Positions 1-7,898 are shown, counted from the stretch's first letter. The stretch: 17,767 nucleotides of DNA from Actinomycetota bacterium (GCA_009698045.1 WLRE01000015.1:1-17767), one strand, 5' to 3'. A program made the numbers and translations. The notes: generated from the letters alone by a model not told the origin.

Positions 1-1103
1 ATTTCATCTCATTAATCTTGGCGAGTTATATCTGGTCCGAGAAAACTAAACCGGCAACACAGGCAACGCGTTTTCTGATTGTCGGTAATTTCGAGAACGA
101 ACTCAAGCGGGCAATCACGCTTGCTACTGGCGTCTGGCGCGCTCGCGACTTAATTCATACTCCATCAAATGTGAAGACTCCGCTCTGGCTTGCCAACCAA
201 GTTAAGGGTTGGGTTACATCTGCAAAGAATCCAGCATTATCAATCTCCATTAAATCTGGAAAAGAACTTGAAGATTTTGGTGGTCTACGTGCAGTCGGAG
301 GTTCATCACCAAAGCCTGGGCCGCGACTCGTTGAAATTTCCTATGCACCACGAGGTTCTAAGAATTGGCCACATGTTGTTCTTGTTGGCAAAGGAATCAC
401 CTTTGATACCGGCGGCCTTTCTCTTAAGCGACCCTATGACACCATGATGGCAATGAAGAGCGATATGTCTGGTGCAGCAATTATCGCCACGACAACTCTT
501 GCTGCTGCAGAAATTGGTGTGCACGTTCGCATTACTGCGCTCATGATGTGTGCTGAGAATTCGGTTTCATCTACCTCTCAACGACCTTCCGATGTCATCA
601 AGCACTACGGCGGTACGACAGTAGAAGTCATTAATACCGATGCCGAAGGTCGCCTGGTTCTGGCCGATGGTCTTGCCTATGCCGATCTGGAACTGAATCC
701 GGATTACCTCATTGATGTAGCGACGCTTACAGGTGCTGCCACGCTGTCACTGGGACGCCAATATGCAGCGATGTATTCCAGAGATAAGAAGTTAGCTCAT
801 CAACTCTTTGAGCTTGGTGAATCTACTGGTGACCGCGTTTGGCACATGCCACTCATTGATGATTACTCTCCCTCACTGGAGAGTGATATCGCAGATCTCA
901 ATCACACTGCGGATAAGGGCAATTTCTCGGCCGGCTCAGTTACTGCCGCTCTCTTCCTTGAAAAATTTGTCGGTAAGCGTAGGTGGGTACATTTAGATAT
1001 CGCCGGTCCAGCTCGCTCTGAAGCAGATTCCGGAGAGAATGTAAAAGGTGGAACAGCTTTCGGGGTCCGGCTACTGACGCAATGGTTAGCGAGCTTTAAA
1101 TGA
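1..1103 (+). CDS. pepA: Leucyl aminopeptidase (M17 family), 5' end outside window
   Basis: Cytosolic metallopeptidase that removes N-terminal residues from peptides using two metal ions. The reading frame is open from base 3 with no stop, so the gene enters from the left; the visible part is about 366 codons of a family usually near 500, so most of the N-terminal domain is missing. A TTG at 18 is not a credible start. The catalytic domain is intact: GKGITFDTGGLSLK around base 385, the MKSDMSGAA segment, and the signature NTDAEGRL at 633-656, followed by DVATLTGAA. These carry the Lys, Asp and Glu metal ligands and the catalytic Lys/Arg of the family. Its TGA overlaps the next gene's ATG by 4 bases (ATGA), implying co-transcription and coupled translation. 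Family assignment is secure. Confidence 0.95.
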   Translation, partial: FISLILASYIWSEKTKPATQATRFLIVGNFENELKRAITLATGVWRARDLIHTPSNVKTPLWLANQVKGWVTSAKNPALSISIKSGKELEDFGGLRAVGGSSPKPGPRLVEISYAPRGSKNWPHVVLVGKGITFDTGGLSLKRPYDTMMAMKSDMSGAAIIATTTLAAAEIGVHVRITALMMCAENSVSSTSQRPSDVIKHYGGTTVEVINTDAEGRLVLADGLAYADLELNPDYLIDVATLTGAATLSLGRQYAAMYSRDKKLAHQLFELGESTGDRVWHMPLIDDYSPSLESDIADLNHTADKGNFSAGSVTAALFLEKFVGKRRWVHLDIAGPARSEADSGENVKGGTAFGVRLLTQWLASFK

Positions 1104-1735
1104 TGAATTCATCTCGTGGTGATCAAGTGTCGTTCGCCGAGAACTATCCTCATGAAGATATCTTCATGCAGCAGGCGCGTAAGAATGGAGTGGAACTCGG
1201 CGCTCTCGATCCCTCTCCTGCGGTGGGTGCACTCATTGGATTTATGGCTCGAACGGTAAATGCCCAATCTATTGTTGAGATTGGTACCGGCTCTGGCGTC
1301 AGCGGACTCTGGGCATTTCATGGTGCAAATCCTGATTCAACGCTGACCTCCATAGATTCAGAGCGAGAACATTTAGGCAGTGCACGTTCCATATTTGATG
1401 AGGCCGGAATTTCTGCACAACGTTTTCGTCTTATCAGCGGTCATGCAATTGAAATTGTTGGAAAGCTGGCCGACCATAATTATGACTTAATAATTTTGCG
1501 ATCCCCAGAGGATCTCTTCGATCTCTCTCAGGAGAGTTTCAGATTGTTAAAGATAAATGGTGCGCTGATTATTGATAACGCAATGGATGGTGGACGCGTG
1601 GCCGACCCAACCCAGCGAGATTTTGCAACGATTGCTCGTCGAGATGCGATAAAGGCGATTAAAGAGGATCTGCGATGGAGTTCAGCCCTTCTGCCAGTTG
1701 GCGGCGGCGTTCTCGTTGCAACCAAAATTGCTTAA
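1100..1735 (+). CDS. SAM-dependent O-methyltransferase (class I, family 3-like)
   Basis: 211-residue Rossmann methyltransferase of the kind found beside htrA in actinobacteria (Rv1220c-like, from memory). The SAM-binding glycine loop is VEIGTGSGVSGLW at about 59-71, with an acidic ribose-binding position near SIDSE at 84-88. The C-terminal half retains a DN pair at 159-160, GRVADP at 165-170 and LLPVGGGVLVATK near the end, all typical of catechol-type O-methyltransferases. The usual metal-binding Asp after the YDL strand is not present: residues 131-137 read IILRSPE instead of an IFIDADK-like segment. The substrate is unknown. Start ATG at 1100 overlaps the pepA stop; a second ATG follows at once (1103), so the exact first codon is uncertain by one residue. 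Confidence 0.85.
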   Translation: MMNSSRGDQVSFAENYPHEDIFMQQARKNGVELGALDPSPAVGALIGFMARTVNAQSIVEIGTGSGVSGLWAFHGANPDSTLTSIDSEREHLGSARSIFDEAGISAQRFRLISGHAIEIVGKLADHNYDLIILRSPEDLFDLSQESFRLLKINGALIIDNAMDGGRVADPTQRDFATIARRDAIKAIKEDLRWSSALLPVGGGVLVATKIA

Positions 1736-1746
1736 TCCAGTAAACT
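1716..1746 (+). promoter_or_regulatory. Candidate leaderless promoter of htrA
   Basis: A TAAACT hexamer (1741-1746) ends 7 bases before the htrA ATG, placing the transcription start on or next to the start codon. A TTGCAA at 1716-1721 could be the -35 element, with a rather long 19-base spacer. No Shine-Dalgarno sequence precedes the ATG. The site overlaps the last codons of the methyltransferase gene, so htrA could be transcribed both from here and by read-through. Confidence 0.45.
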
Positions 1747-1753
1747 TTCCCGT

Positions 1754-2923
1754 ATGAGTTCTGAAAACACTCCTCCCTCAACACCATGGTGGATTTCTGC
1801 AGATGGTTCTTCGCTGACTGGTGCTACCCCTTCTCAACGTCGCCGTGCATCTAAGCGCCCCGTCTCTTTTAACGTAGCAATTGCTATGGCAGTTGTTGCA
1901 GGATTAATCGGTGGAATAGCGGGCAAGAGCATAACGACGAGCCAGAACACAAGACTTATTTCTGTTAGTAACACAATTGAACGTAAACCAGATTCCATCG
2001 CAGGAATTGCAGCCCGCGTCTCACCTGCCGTGGTCTCTATCAGCGTCACTTCTTCCACAGGTGGAGATACTGGATCTGGGTTCTTTATCAATAGCAATGG
2101 CTACATTATGACAAATAACCATGTTGTTCAGGCGGCGGCGGTCGACAACGGCACAATCACAGTCAACTTAGTCAACGGCAAGAACTATGAAGCTAAGATC
2201 GTCGGTCGAGATAGTTCATACGATCTTGCGGTACTTAAAATCGAAGTGACTGATGCTCCAGCTCTGACACTGGGCGATAGCGATAAAGTACAAGTAGGAG
2301 ATAACGTAATTGCGATTGGATCTCCACTGGGTTTAGCGGGCACCGTTACATCAGGAATTGTTAGCGCTAAGAATCGGGCAGTGACATCAGGCGGTGGCAC
2401 CGGCGAAAGCTCATTTATCAATGCGATTCAGACCGACGCTGCAATAAATCCTGGTAATTCTGGCGGGCCACTAGTGGATCAGTCAGGTGCAGTTATCGGC
2501 GTAAATTCTGCAATTGCATCCTTAAGTGCAAGCTATGGCAGTCAAGCAGGCTCTATTGGATTGGGTTTTGCCATACCAATAAATCAAGCGCGCAAGACTG
2601 CGGATCAATTAATCAAAAATGGCACTGCCACATATCCCATCGTAGGAATGTCTCTTGATAATCGATACACCGGAATCGGAGCCAAAGTCGTAGATTCACC
2701 AGCAGGAATTTTGGCCGGTGGACCTGCCGAGAAAGCTGGAATAAAACCGGGCGACATAATTACTGCAATTGATGGAGTTAATATCAACAACTCTGATGAA
2801 GCTATTGTGATGATTCGTTCCCACAATGTGGGAGATAGAGTCACTCTTACCTTTAAACGCGGGAGCGTCACTAAGAAAATTACGGTCACCCTAGTTGCAT
2901 CTACGGCTTACACAAAGAAGTAG
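1754..2923 (+). CDS. htrA: HtrA/DegP-like serine protease with PDZ domain, membrane-anchored
   Basis: 389-residue envelope stress protease. Order of domains: a cytoplasmic N-terminal tail with basic residues (about 1-38), one membrane segment at about 39-57, a trypsin-like domain, and one PDZ domain at about 296-380. The catalytic triad is visible: His123 in TNNHVV, Asp157 in SYDLAVLKI and Ser236 in NPGNSGGPL. The PDZ carries the expected GGPAEKAGIKPGDIITAIDG core. It acts outside the cytoplasmic membrane on misfolded proteins. In mycobacteria sigE and its anti-sigma gene rseA lie between the methyltransferase and htrA; here the genes are separated by only 18 bases. The start at 1754 is supported by an upstream leaderless-type -10. 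Confidence 0.94.
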   Translation: MSSENTPPSTPWWISADGSSLTGATPSQRRRASKRPVSFNVAIAMAVVAGLIGGIAGKSITTSQNTRLISVSNTIERKPDSIAGIAARVSPAVVSISVTSSTGGDTGSGFFINSNGYIMTNNHVVQAAAVDNGTITVNLVNGKNYEAKIVGRDSSYDLAVLKIEVTDAPALTLGDSDKVQVGDNVIAIGSPLGLAGTVTSGIVSAKNRAVTSGGGTGESSFINAIQTDAAINPGNSGGPLVDQSGAVIGVNSAIASLSASYGSQAGSIGLGFAIPINQARKTADQLIKNGTATYPIVGMSLDNRYTGIGAKVVDSPAGILAGGPAEKAGIKPGDIITAIDGVNINNSDEAIVMIRSHNVGDRVTLTFKRGSVTKKITVTLVASTAYTKK

Positions 2924-2924
2924 A

Positions 2925-2930
2925 TAGGCT
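2925..2930 (+). promoter_or_regulatory. Candidate leaderless -10 element of tatB
   Basis: TAGGCT lies exactly 6 bases before the tatB ATG, so transcription would start on the A of the start codon. No good -35 element was seen at the right distance and no Shine-Dalgarno sequence is present. The call rests mainly on the same spacing recurring at five other genes in this window. Confidence 0.35.
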
Positions 2931-2936
2931 AACCAC

Positions 2937-3242
2937 ATGTTCAATATTGGTGCAGGTGAGTTTATTGCCCTAGCGGTGATAGCTCTGATCCTTATCGGGC
3001 CTGATAAATTACCTTCGTTTGCTCAGAGTGCTGCCCGGTTTCTTCATAAGATGCGTGGAATGGCGAATTCTGCAACATCGCAACTTCGTGAAAATCTTGG
3101 ACCTGGGTATGAAGATTTACAGGTAAGCGATTTGCACCCCAAGCAATTCATCAAAAAGCATTTAGATAATTTAGCTACCGAAACAAATGTGGATGTTAAT
3201 GATCTAAAGAAATCTGCCCAGATCGATCCCGATTTACTATGA
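2937..3242 (+). CDS. tatB: Twin-arginine translocation protein TatB
   Basis: 101-residue component of the Tat system that moves folded proteins across the cytoplasmic membrane. It has the family layout: a very short N-terminus, Glu8, one membrane helix (about 9-21), the GPDKLP hinge at 21-26, an amphipathic helix rich in basic residues (about 27-50), and a polar, charged C-terminal tail. Glu8 and the sequence after the hinge favour TatB over TatA, as does its place after htrA, matching the htrA-tatB order of mycobacteria. No tatC is in the window. Its TGA overlaps the mrp ATG by 4 bases. Confidence 0.88.
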   Translation: MFNIGAGEFIALAVIALILIGPDKLPSFAQSAARFLHKMRGMANSATSQLRENLGPGYEDLQVSDLHPKQFIKKHLDNLATETNVDVNDLKKSAQIDPDLL

Positions 3243-4366
3243 GTGCAGAGATCCTCGAGAAGATTCACCAAGCCCTTGCAACTGTCTCCGACCCCGAACT
3301 CCATAAACCACTTCCCGAACTTGGAATGGTGGAGTCCATTGAATTTAATGCAGGAACCGCATTACTCAAGATACTTTTAACTATCTCCGGCTGTCCAATG
3401 AAAGATCGCTTGAAAGGCGATATTTCTGGAGCGCTCTCTTCGATTCCAGGCATTGAGAAAATCGAGATCAACTTTGGTGTCATGAGTGATGAACAACGTA
3501 ACAATGTGAAGAAAATTGTTCGTGGAGGCCGCGAGAAATTCATTCCGTTTGCTCAACCTGATTCACTTACTCGAGTAATTGGCGTCGCATCAGGTAAAGG
3601 TGGCGTAGGCAAGTCTTCTGTCACCGTAAATCTGGCGGTTGCCGCTGCAGCGCGAGGTCTCAAAGTTGGAATATTGGATGCCGATGTATATGGACATTCC
3701 ATTCCGCGATTAATGGGAATACTTGGACAGCGCCCTACTTCCATAGATCAAATGTTTATTCCGATTGAGGCTTATGGGGTCAAAGTTGTTTCTATGGAAA
3801 TGTTTAAGCCAGAACGTTCTGATCCAGTTGCCTACCGTGGCCCTTTGCTTCACCGAGTGCTTGAACAACTTCTGAGTGATGCATACTGGGGCGATTTAGA
3901 TTTACTACTTCTCGATTTACCTCCTGGCACAGGTGATATTGCAATCTCGCTAGGACAGTTATTACCTGCCTCCGAAATCATCGTTGTCACAACACCACAA
4001 GTTGCTGCAGCTGAGGTTGCCGAACGTGCGGGGCGTATTGCCCATCAACTTAAACAACACATCATTGGCGTTGTAGAAAATATGTCTGATACGCCCTGCC
4101 CGGGTTGCGGTGAAACACTCTCGATATTTGGTTCAGGTGGGGGAATGGCGGCAGCGCAACGACTCTCTGCTCTGGTTGGCGTAGATATTCCAGTTATTTC
4201 CACAATTCCATTTACCCCAATTTTGCGCGAAGGCGGAGATAGTGGCCGACCCATCAGCATTGCTGATCCAGCCTCGCCTGCTAACGCAGCATTCGAGAAA
4301 TTAGTGGATGCGCTGATGATGAGGCCCAAATCCCTCGTTGGGGTCCCACTAACGCTTCACACTTAA
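3239..4366 (+). CDS. mrp: Mrp/ApbC-type P-loop ATPase, Fe-S cluster carrier
   Basis: 375-residue cytosolic ATPase of the Mrp/NBP35 family, which binds Fe-S clusters and delivers them to apoproteins. Residues 1-80 form a DUF59/MIP18-like domain with SDPEL and a conserved GCPM (51-54). The deviant Walker A motif SGKGGVGKS runs from 118 to 126, Walker B-like LLLLDLPPGTGD is near 222-233, and CPGC at 287-290 supplies the two cysteines that bridge a cluster between subunits. Length and layout match full-length actinobacterial homologues. Translation is coupled to tatB by an ATGA overlap. No other Fe-S assembly gene is adjacent. Confidence 0.93.
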   Translation: MSAEILEKIHQALATVSDPELHKPLPELGMVESIEFNAGTALLKILLTISGCPMKDRLKGDISGALSSIPGIEKIEINFGVMSDEQRNNVKKIVRGGREKFIPFAQPDSLTRVIGVASGKGGVGKSSVTVNLAVAAAARGLKVGILDADVYGHSIPRLMGILGQRPTSIDQMFIPIEAYGVKVVSMEMFKPERSDPVAYRGPLLHRVLEQLLSDAYWGDLDLLLLDLPPGTGDIAISLGQLLPASEIIVVTTPQVAAAEVAERAGRIAHQLKQHIIGVVENMSDTPCPGCGETLSIFGSGGGMAAAQRLSALVGVDIPVISTIPFTPILREGGDSGRPISIADPASPANAAFEKLVDALMMRPKSLVGVPLTLHT

Positions 4367-4381
4367 TCATTGGCTATCGCC

Positions 4382-4387
4382 TAAGAT
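4382..4387 (+). promoter_or_regulatory. Candidate leaderless -10 element; decides the start at 4394
   Basis: TAAGAT ends 6 bases before the ATG at 4394. An in-frame TTG at 4388 lies between this hexamer and the ATG and would be upstream of the transcript start, so the ATG is the better start codon. No clear -35 was seen. Confidence 0.42.
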
Positions 4388-4393
4388 TTGCAC

Positions 4394-5728
4394 ATGAAAA
4401 CTTCGCCAGTGACCGGAATCAATACGGTGGCGAAGAAACTCTCCGGCCGCAGTGATTCAGTTCTTGCCCGCAAAAATATTCGCAATTCTCTCGTCTCTGT
4501 TGCTGGACTTATTGGTCGTCCAGTTCGCGATGAGAATGGCCGATTAATTGGAAAATTGGTAGATATTGTTGTTCGACATGGCGAAGAGACTTATCCGCCG
4601 GTCTCTGGATTAATTGTTCGTGTTGGTCAGAGTAAGTCATTTATTAGTGGGCAACATATCTCTAAATTTACCAACGATGAGATTCGCCTCTCATCCACCA
4701 AGATAGACCTCGTTGATTTTCAACGCCGAGAAGGTGAGTCGCTTCTAGATGCGGATGTGCTCGATCATCAAATCGTTGATGTTAATGGTCTTCGAGTAGT
4801 TCGCTCCTCTGATCTATACCTTGCACCACTTGATCGAGAGATTCGCGTAGTGGGAGTGGACATCTCTTTCCGCTCCTTCATTCGTAGAATTATTCCTGGC
4901 GCGCTAAGTCGACGTCCCACCCCCGAGCACGTCGTGGATTGGGCTTCAGTCGCATCTCTTGCTGATACTTCCGGCGTAGTTCGGACTTCTGGCTCGCGCG
5001 CAGTACTTAGCCAACTTCGTGCAGCTGATATTGCAGATTTAATCGAAGATCTAGCTGGTCGCGAACAGAGTGCTCTCATTGAATTACTAGATCCAGAACT
5101 TGCAGCGGATGCCCTAGAAGAGATGGAAGATGAAGAACTTCAAGGGTTGCTCCGGGGTCTCTCTGCAGAGCGTGCTGCCGAACTTATCGCGCACATGGAA
5201 CCGGATGAGTCAGCTGAAGTTTTGCGCGACCTAGATGATGAACACCGTGAATCAATTCTTAATTCGATGGATGCGAAAGTCGCATCTGACCTAAGAGAGC
5301 TAGTCTCCTTCGACGAAGCACTTGCTGGCGGAATTATGACAACACACCTGCTTTTGACACATGAAGGCGACACTGTTGGTGCAGCACTCAAAATGTTAGT
5401 AGAGAATAAAGAGCGAGATATTTCTGATGGCGTAGTTGTTGTCGATGCTCGCGGACGCCTCATTGATCACATCCAAGTAATTGAGCTCGTAGCAGCTAAA
5501 TCTTCAGCGCTCTTATCAACACTTATTGGTGCACCGCTGCCAACGGCGGTTCATCCCGATACTCCGCTGAAAGAGGTTATTGAAGAATTTGCTGATAATC
5601 GAGGCTCATCAATCATCGTTGTTGACGAGAAGCGCAAGCCAGTAGGTCGTATCTTGGCCGATGACTTGATTGATGCGCTCGTCGCACAAGGCGCATACCG
5701 CGGTTTCTCACAAGGAAGCGGAAACTAA
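4394..5728 (+). CDS. Soluble PRC-barrel / MgtE_N / CBS-pair protein, likely Mg2+-responsive
   Basis: 444 residues with no membrane segment. Reading order: a PRC-barrel-like domain at about 32-105 (GLIGRPVRDENGRLIGKLVDI), a second PRC-like stretch at about 115-175, the superhelical acidic MgtE N-terminal domain at about 205-300 (repeated LDPE/ADALEEM/LRDLDD-type helices), then two CBS motifs at about 312-433. In MgtE channels the N and CBS domains sense cytosolic Mg2+ and gate a membrane pore; here the pore domain is absent. A protein of this kind lies near mrp in mycobacteria (Rv1232c, from memory). The next gene, one base downstream, is an atypical Nramp transporter, so a sensor or partner role for that transporter is a reasonable inference. 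Confidence 0.85.
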   Translation: MKTSPVTGINTVAKKLSGRSDSVLARKNIRNSLVSVAGLIGRPVRDENGRLIGKLVDIVVRHGEETYPPVSGLIVRVGQSKSFISGQHISKFTNDEIRLSSTKIDLVDFQRREGESLLDADVLDHQIVDVNGLRVVRSSDLYLAPLDREIRVVGVDISFRSFIRRIIPGALSRRPTPEHVVDWASVASLADTSGVVRTSGSRAVLSQLRAADIADLIEDLAGREQSALIELLDPELAADALEEMEDEELQGLLRGLSAERAAELIAHMEPDESAEVLRDLDDEHRESILNSMDAKVASDLRELVSFDEALAGGIMTTHLLLTHEGDTVGAALKMLVENKERDISDGVVVVDARGRLIDHIQVIELVAAKSSALLSTLIGAPLPTAVHPDTPLKEVIEEFADNRGSSIIVVDEKRKPVGRILADDLIDALVAQGAYRGFSQGSGN

Positions 5729-5729
5729 G

Positions 5730-6998
5730 ATGGCTGATCCTACGAAAAAGAGATCAGGAATTACTCCGATATCACCTAAGAAAATTCGTATTGCTGCGCT
5801 CTTAGCTGTGATGGGTCCAGGAATTATTGCAGGACTCTCCGATGATGATCCCGCAGGTATCACCACATACTCCGTGCTCGGAGCGAATTATGGCTACCAA
5901 ATGTTGTGGGTATTAGTTGCCTCGACCATTGCGCTCATTCTCTTTCAAGATTTAGGTGCGCGAATTGGCGTTGTTACTCGGCAAGGTCTGATTGGTCTTG
6001 TGCGACAGAAGTACGGAGCTCGTTCAGGAACTCTTAGTGCAACCGCGCTGATTGTGGCCAATATCGGAACCATGACGGCAGAATTTGCAGGAATTGCAGC
6101 AGCCGGACAACTCTTTGGAGTTTCACGTTATGTCACAGTTCCAGTTGCGGTATTCCTTGTCTCATTTCTTGTGCTTCGTGGCTCTTTTAAGCGCGTAGAG
6201 AAAGTTTTCTTTGTTCTGTCAGGAGTTTTTCTAGCGTATGTCATCGCCGGCTTTATGTCCCATCCCAATTGGGGTGAAGCAGTGCGCGGAATGGTTATCC
6301 CTACGATGCCATTCACGCAGGATGCAATTTATATCGCTACGGCAACTCTTGGAACAACCCTTGCTCCTTGGGGACTCGCCTTTATTCAATCGTATGCAGT
6401 TGATAAGCGCTTAACGCGAGATGATCTAAAACTCTTACGCGTTGATGTATGGACCGGCTCTTTGCTTACCGGCGTCATTGGATTTTTCGTTGTAGTCACA
6501 TGTGCTGCAACATTGCATCAAAGTAATATCTCTATTACCGATGCATCTGATGCAGCAGCTGCGCTCGAGCCCTTAGCTGGCACATTAGCGAAAGAACTCT
6601 TCGCCATAGGTCTTATTGGTGCTGCGCTCTTAGCAGCATCAATTCTTCCGTTATCTACCGCATATTCAGTAAGCGATCTCACCGGTCGCCCGGCTGCATT
6701 AGATGATGGACCGCGAGAGGCTCCGCTCTTCTATGCAACTTTCGGTGCAATTACAATTCTCAGTGCAGCACTTATTCTGATTCCTGGTGCACCACTCATT
6801 ACTATTTTGGTGGTCACGCAAGTAGTTAATGCATGCTTGTTATTACCGTTACTGGGTTATATGTACGGCATTGCAAACGATAAGCGTTTAATGGGCGAAT
6901 ATGCAGCAACCCCGACAATGCGCGCAATTTATGGAGTAATAATTGCGCTCGTCGCAATTTGCGTAAGTTGTATGCTCTGGTTCACCATCAACGGTTAA
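5730..6998 (+). CDS. Nramp-family divalent metal transporter, non-canonical metal site
   Basis: 422-residue polytopic membrane protein with the Nramp fold: GPGIIAGLSDDDPAG in TM1 (29-43), the GANYGYQMLWVL loop and TM2 (51-63), and the TM6 segment GTTLAPWGLAF (208-218). Canonical Mn2+/Fe2+ members have DPGN in TM1 and MPH in TM6, giving Asp, Asn and Met ligands. Here Asp40 is kept but Asn is Gly43, Met is Ala212 and His is Trp214. Loss of the TM6 Met is a known trait of Nramp-related Mg2+ transporters, so Mg2+ (or another hard divalent cation) is more likely than Fe2+; this is inference. ATG 5730 is preferred because it follows the previous stop by one base, and the first 20 residues of a longer reading (from 5670) overlap the upstream gene. 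Confidence 0.82.
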   Translation: MADPTKKRSGITPISPKKIRIAALLAVMGPGIIAGLSDDDPAGITTYSVLGANYGYQMLWVLVASTIALILFQDLGARIGVVTRQGLIGLVRQKYGARSGTLSATALIVANIGTMTAEFAGIAAAGQLFGVSRYVTVPVAVFLVSFLVLRGSFKRVEKVFFVLSGVFLAYVIAGFMSHPNWGEAVRGMVIPTMPFTQDAIYIATATLGTTLAPWGLAFIQSYAVDKRLTRDDLKLLRVDVWTGSLLTGVIGFFVVVTCAATLHQSNISITDASDAAAALEPLAGTLAKELFAIGLIGAALLAASILPLSTAYSVSDLTGRPAALDDGPREAPLFYATFGAITILSAALILIPGAPLITILVVTQVVNACLLLPLLGYMYGIANDKRLMGEYAATPTMRAIYGVIIALVAICVSCMLWFTING

Positions 6999-7007
6999 GG
7001 GCGGAAA
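6997..7007 (+). promoter_or_regulatory. Shine-Dalgarno-like AAGGGCGG before a putative ATT start
   Basis: AAGGGCGG at 6997-7004 overlaps the Nramp stop codon and sits just before the ATT at 7008 (AAGGG core 6 bases away). It is one of few purine-rich ribosome-binding sequences in the window and supports re-initiation at 7008. Confidence 0.35.
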
Positions 7008-7898
7008 ATTTCTACTGAAGATCACACCAAGCCTCCTGCTGGGCGGGATATCGTCTTACTGACCCTTGGCGTAATTGGTATTGGTACATCAGGTCCAGTG
7101 ATCGCTCTCAGCACAATGCCGGTCCCTTCTCTTATTTTCTGGAGAAACCTTGGTGGCGCTCTGACCATGCTTCCCTTTGCCCTACGTTTGCAACAATGGA
7201 AGACAATTGCGCAGCGCAGAGCCATCTCGCTCTCCGCACTTGCAGGCCTTCTTCTTGCCTCACACTTCATCTGTTTTTTTGCGGCCATGCGTTTAACCAG
7301 CGTCGCAGCTGGAGTGGCAATCACAACCATGCAACCTGTGTTTGCAGCAATCTATCTCCGCTTTAAAGGTGGTCATATTCCAAGACGCGCCTGGGTAGGA
7401 ATGGTTATCGCTTTTGCATCGGTACTTCTCATCACCGGGGTTGATTTACAACTTTCTGTACGCGCTTTTGCCGGCGATCTTCTTGCACTAGTTGGCGCGG
7501 GGCTATCGGCAGGCTATGTTCTTGTTGGATCTCAAGCACAAAAAAGCCTTGCTACTTCGACGTACACAACGGTTTGCTACTTCACCTGTGCCCTATCAGT
7601 ACTTCCTGTTTCATTGATTCTTGGTTTCGAATTATTTAATTTCTCAGCTCGTGAGTGGTGGTTAGTTCTCGCACTTATCGGTGGCGCGCAACTCTTAGGT
7701 CATACGATGTTTAATCTCTCACTAAAGAGAGTCTCTCCCGCAGTTGTCTCGCTCGTTGTATTTTTTGAAGTTCCAGTCAGCGCACTATTGGCGGTCTGGT
7801 GGATGAATCAGACACCACCATCTGGAACTATTCCCGGCATCATCGGACTCTTAATTGGCTGTGGAGTTTTTGTCTTTCGCGGTAGGTTATCTACGTGA
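7008..7898 (+). CDS. EamA/DMT-family membrane exporter, apparent ATT start
   Basis: About 296 residues, ten predicted membrane helices in two EamA repeats, as in drug/metabolite transporters; the substrate cannot be told. The first conventional start codon in frame is GTG at 7098, but that would cut through the first helix. The open frame upstream encodes a hydrophilic tail (STEDHTKPPAGRD) and the complete first helix (IVLLTLGVIGIGTSGPVIAL). Between the Nramp stop (6996-6998) and 7098 there is no ATG, GTG or TTG in frame. ATT at 7008 gives the family's usual length, follows a Shine-Dalgarno-like sequence and makes an ordinary-looking N-terminus. A sequence error (ATG to ATT) is the alternative. 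The 3' end overlaps the next gene as GTGA. Confidence 0.8.
   Translation: MSTEDHTKPPAGRDIVLLTLGVIGIGTSGPVIALSTMPVPSLIFWRNLGGALTMLPFALRLQQWKTIAQRRAISLSALAGLLLASHFICFFAAMRLTSVAAGVAITTMQPVFAAIYLRFKGGHIPRRAWVGMVIAFASVLLITGVDLQLSVRAFAGDLLALVGAGLSAGYVLVGSQAQKSLATSTYTTVCYFTCALSVLPVSLILGFELFNFSAREWWLVLALIGGAQLLGHTMFNLSLKRVSPAVVSLVVFFEVPVSALLAVWWMNQTPPSGTIPGIIGLLIGCGVFVFRGRLST

Noticed and set aside
5140..5463. Minus-strand open frame of 107 codons inside the PRC-MgtE_N-CBS gene
   Set aside because: Low-complexity Ser/Arg-rich translation antisense to a well-supported gene; a codon-usage shadow. The same applies to 4768-5079 and 10697-11062.
5670..5729. Nramp-like gene starting at 5670
   Set aside because: The first 20 residues overlap the end of the previous gene and do not resemble the family; ATG 5730 follows that stop by one base.
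7098..7898. Exporter starting at GTG 7098
   Set aside because: It would cut the first membrane helix; the frame continues upstream with a natural N-terminus.
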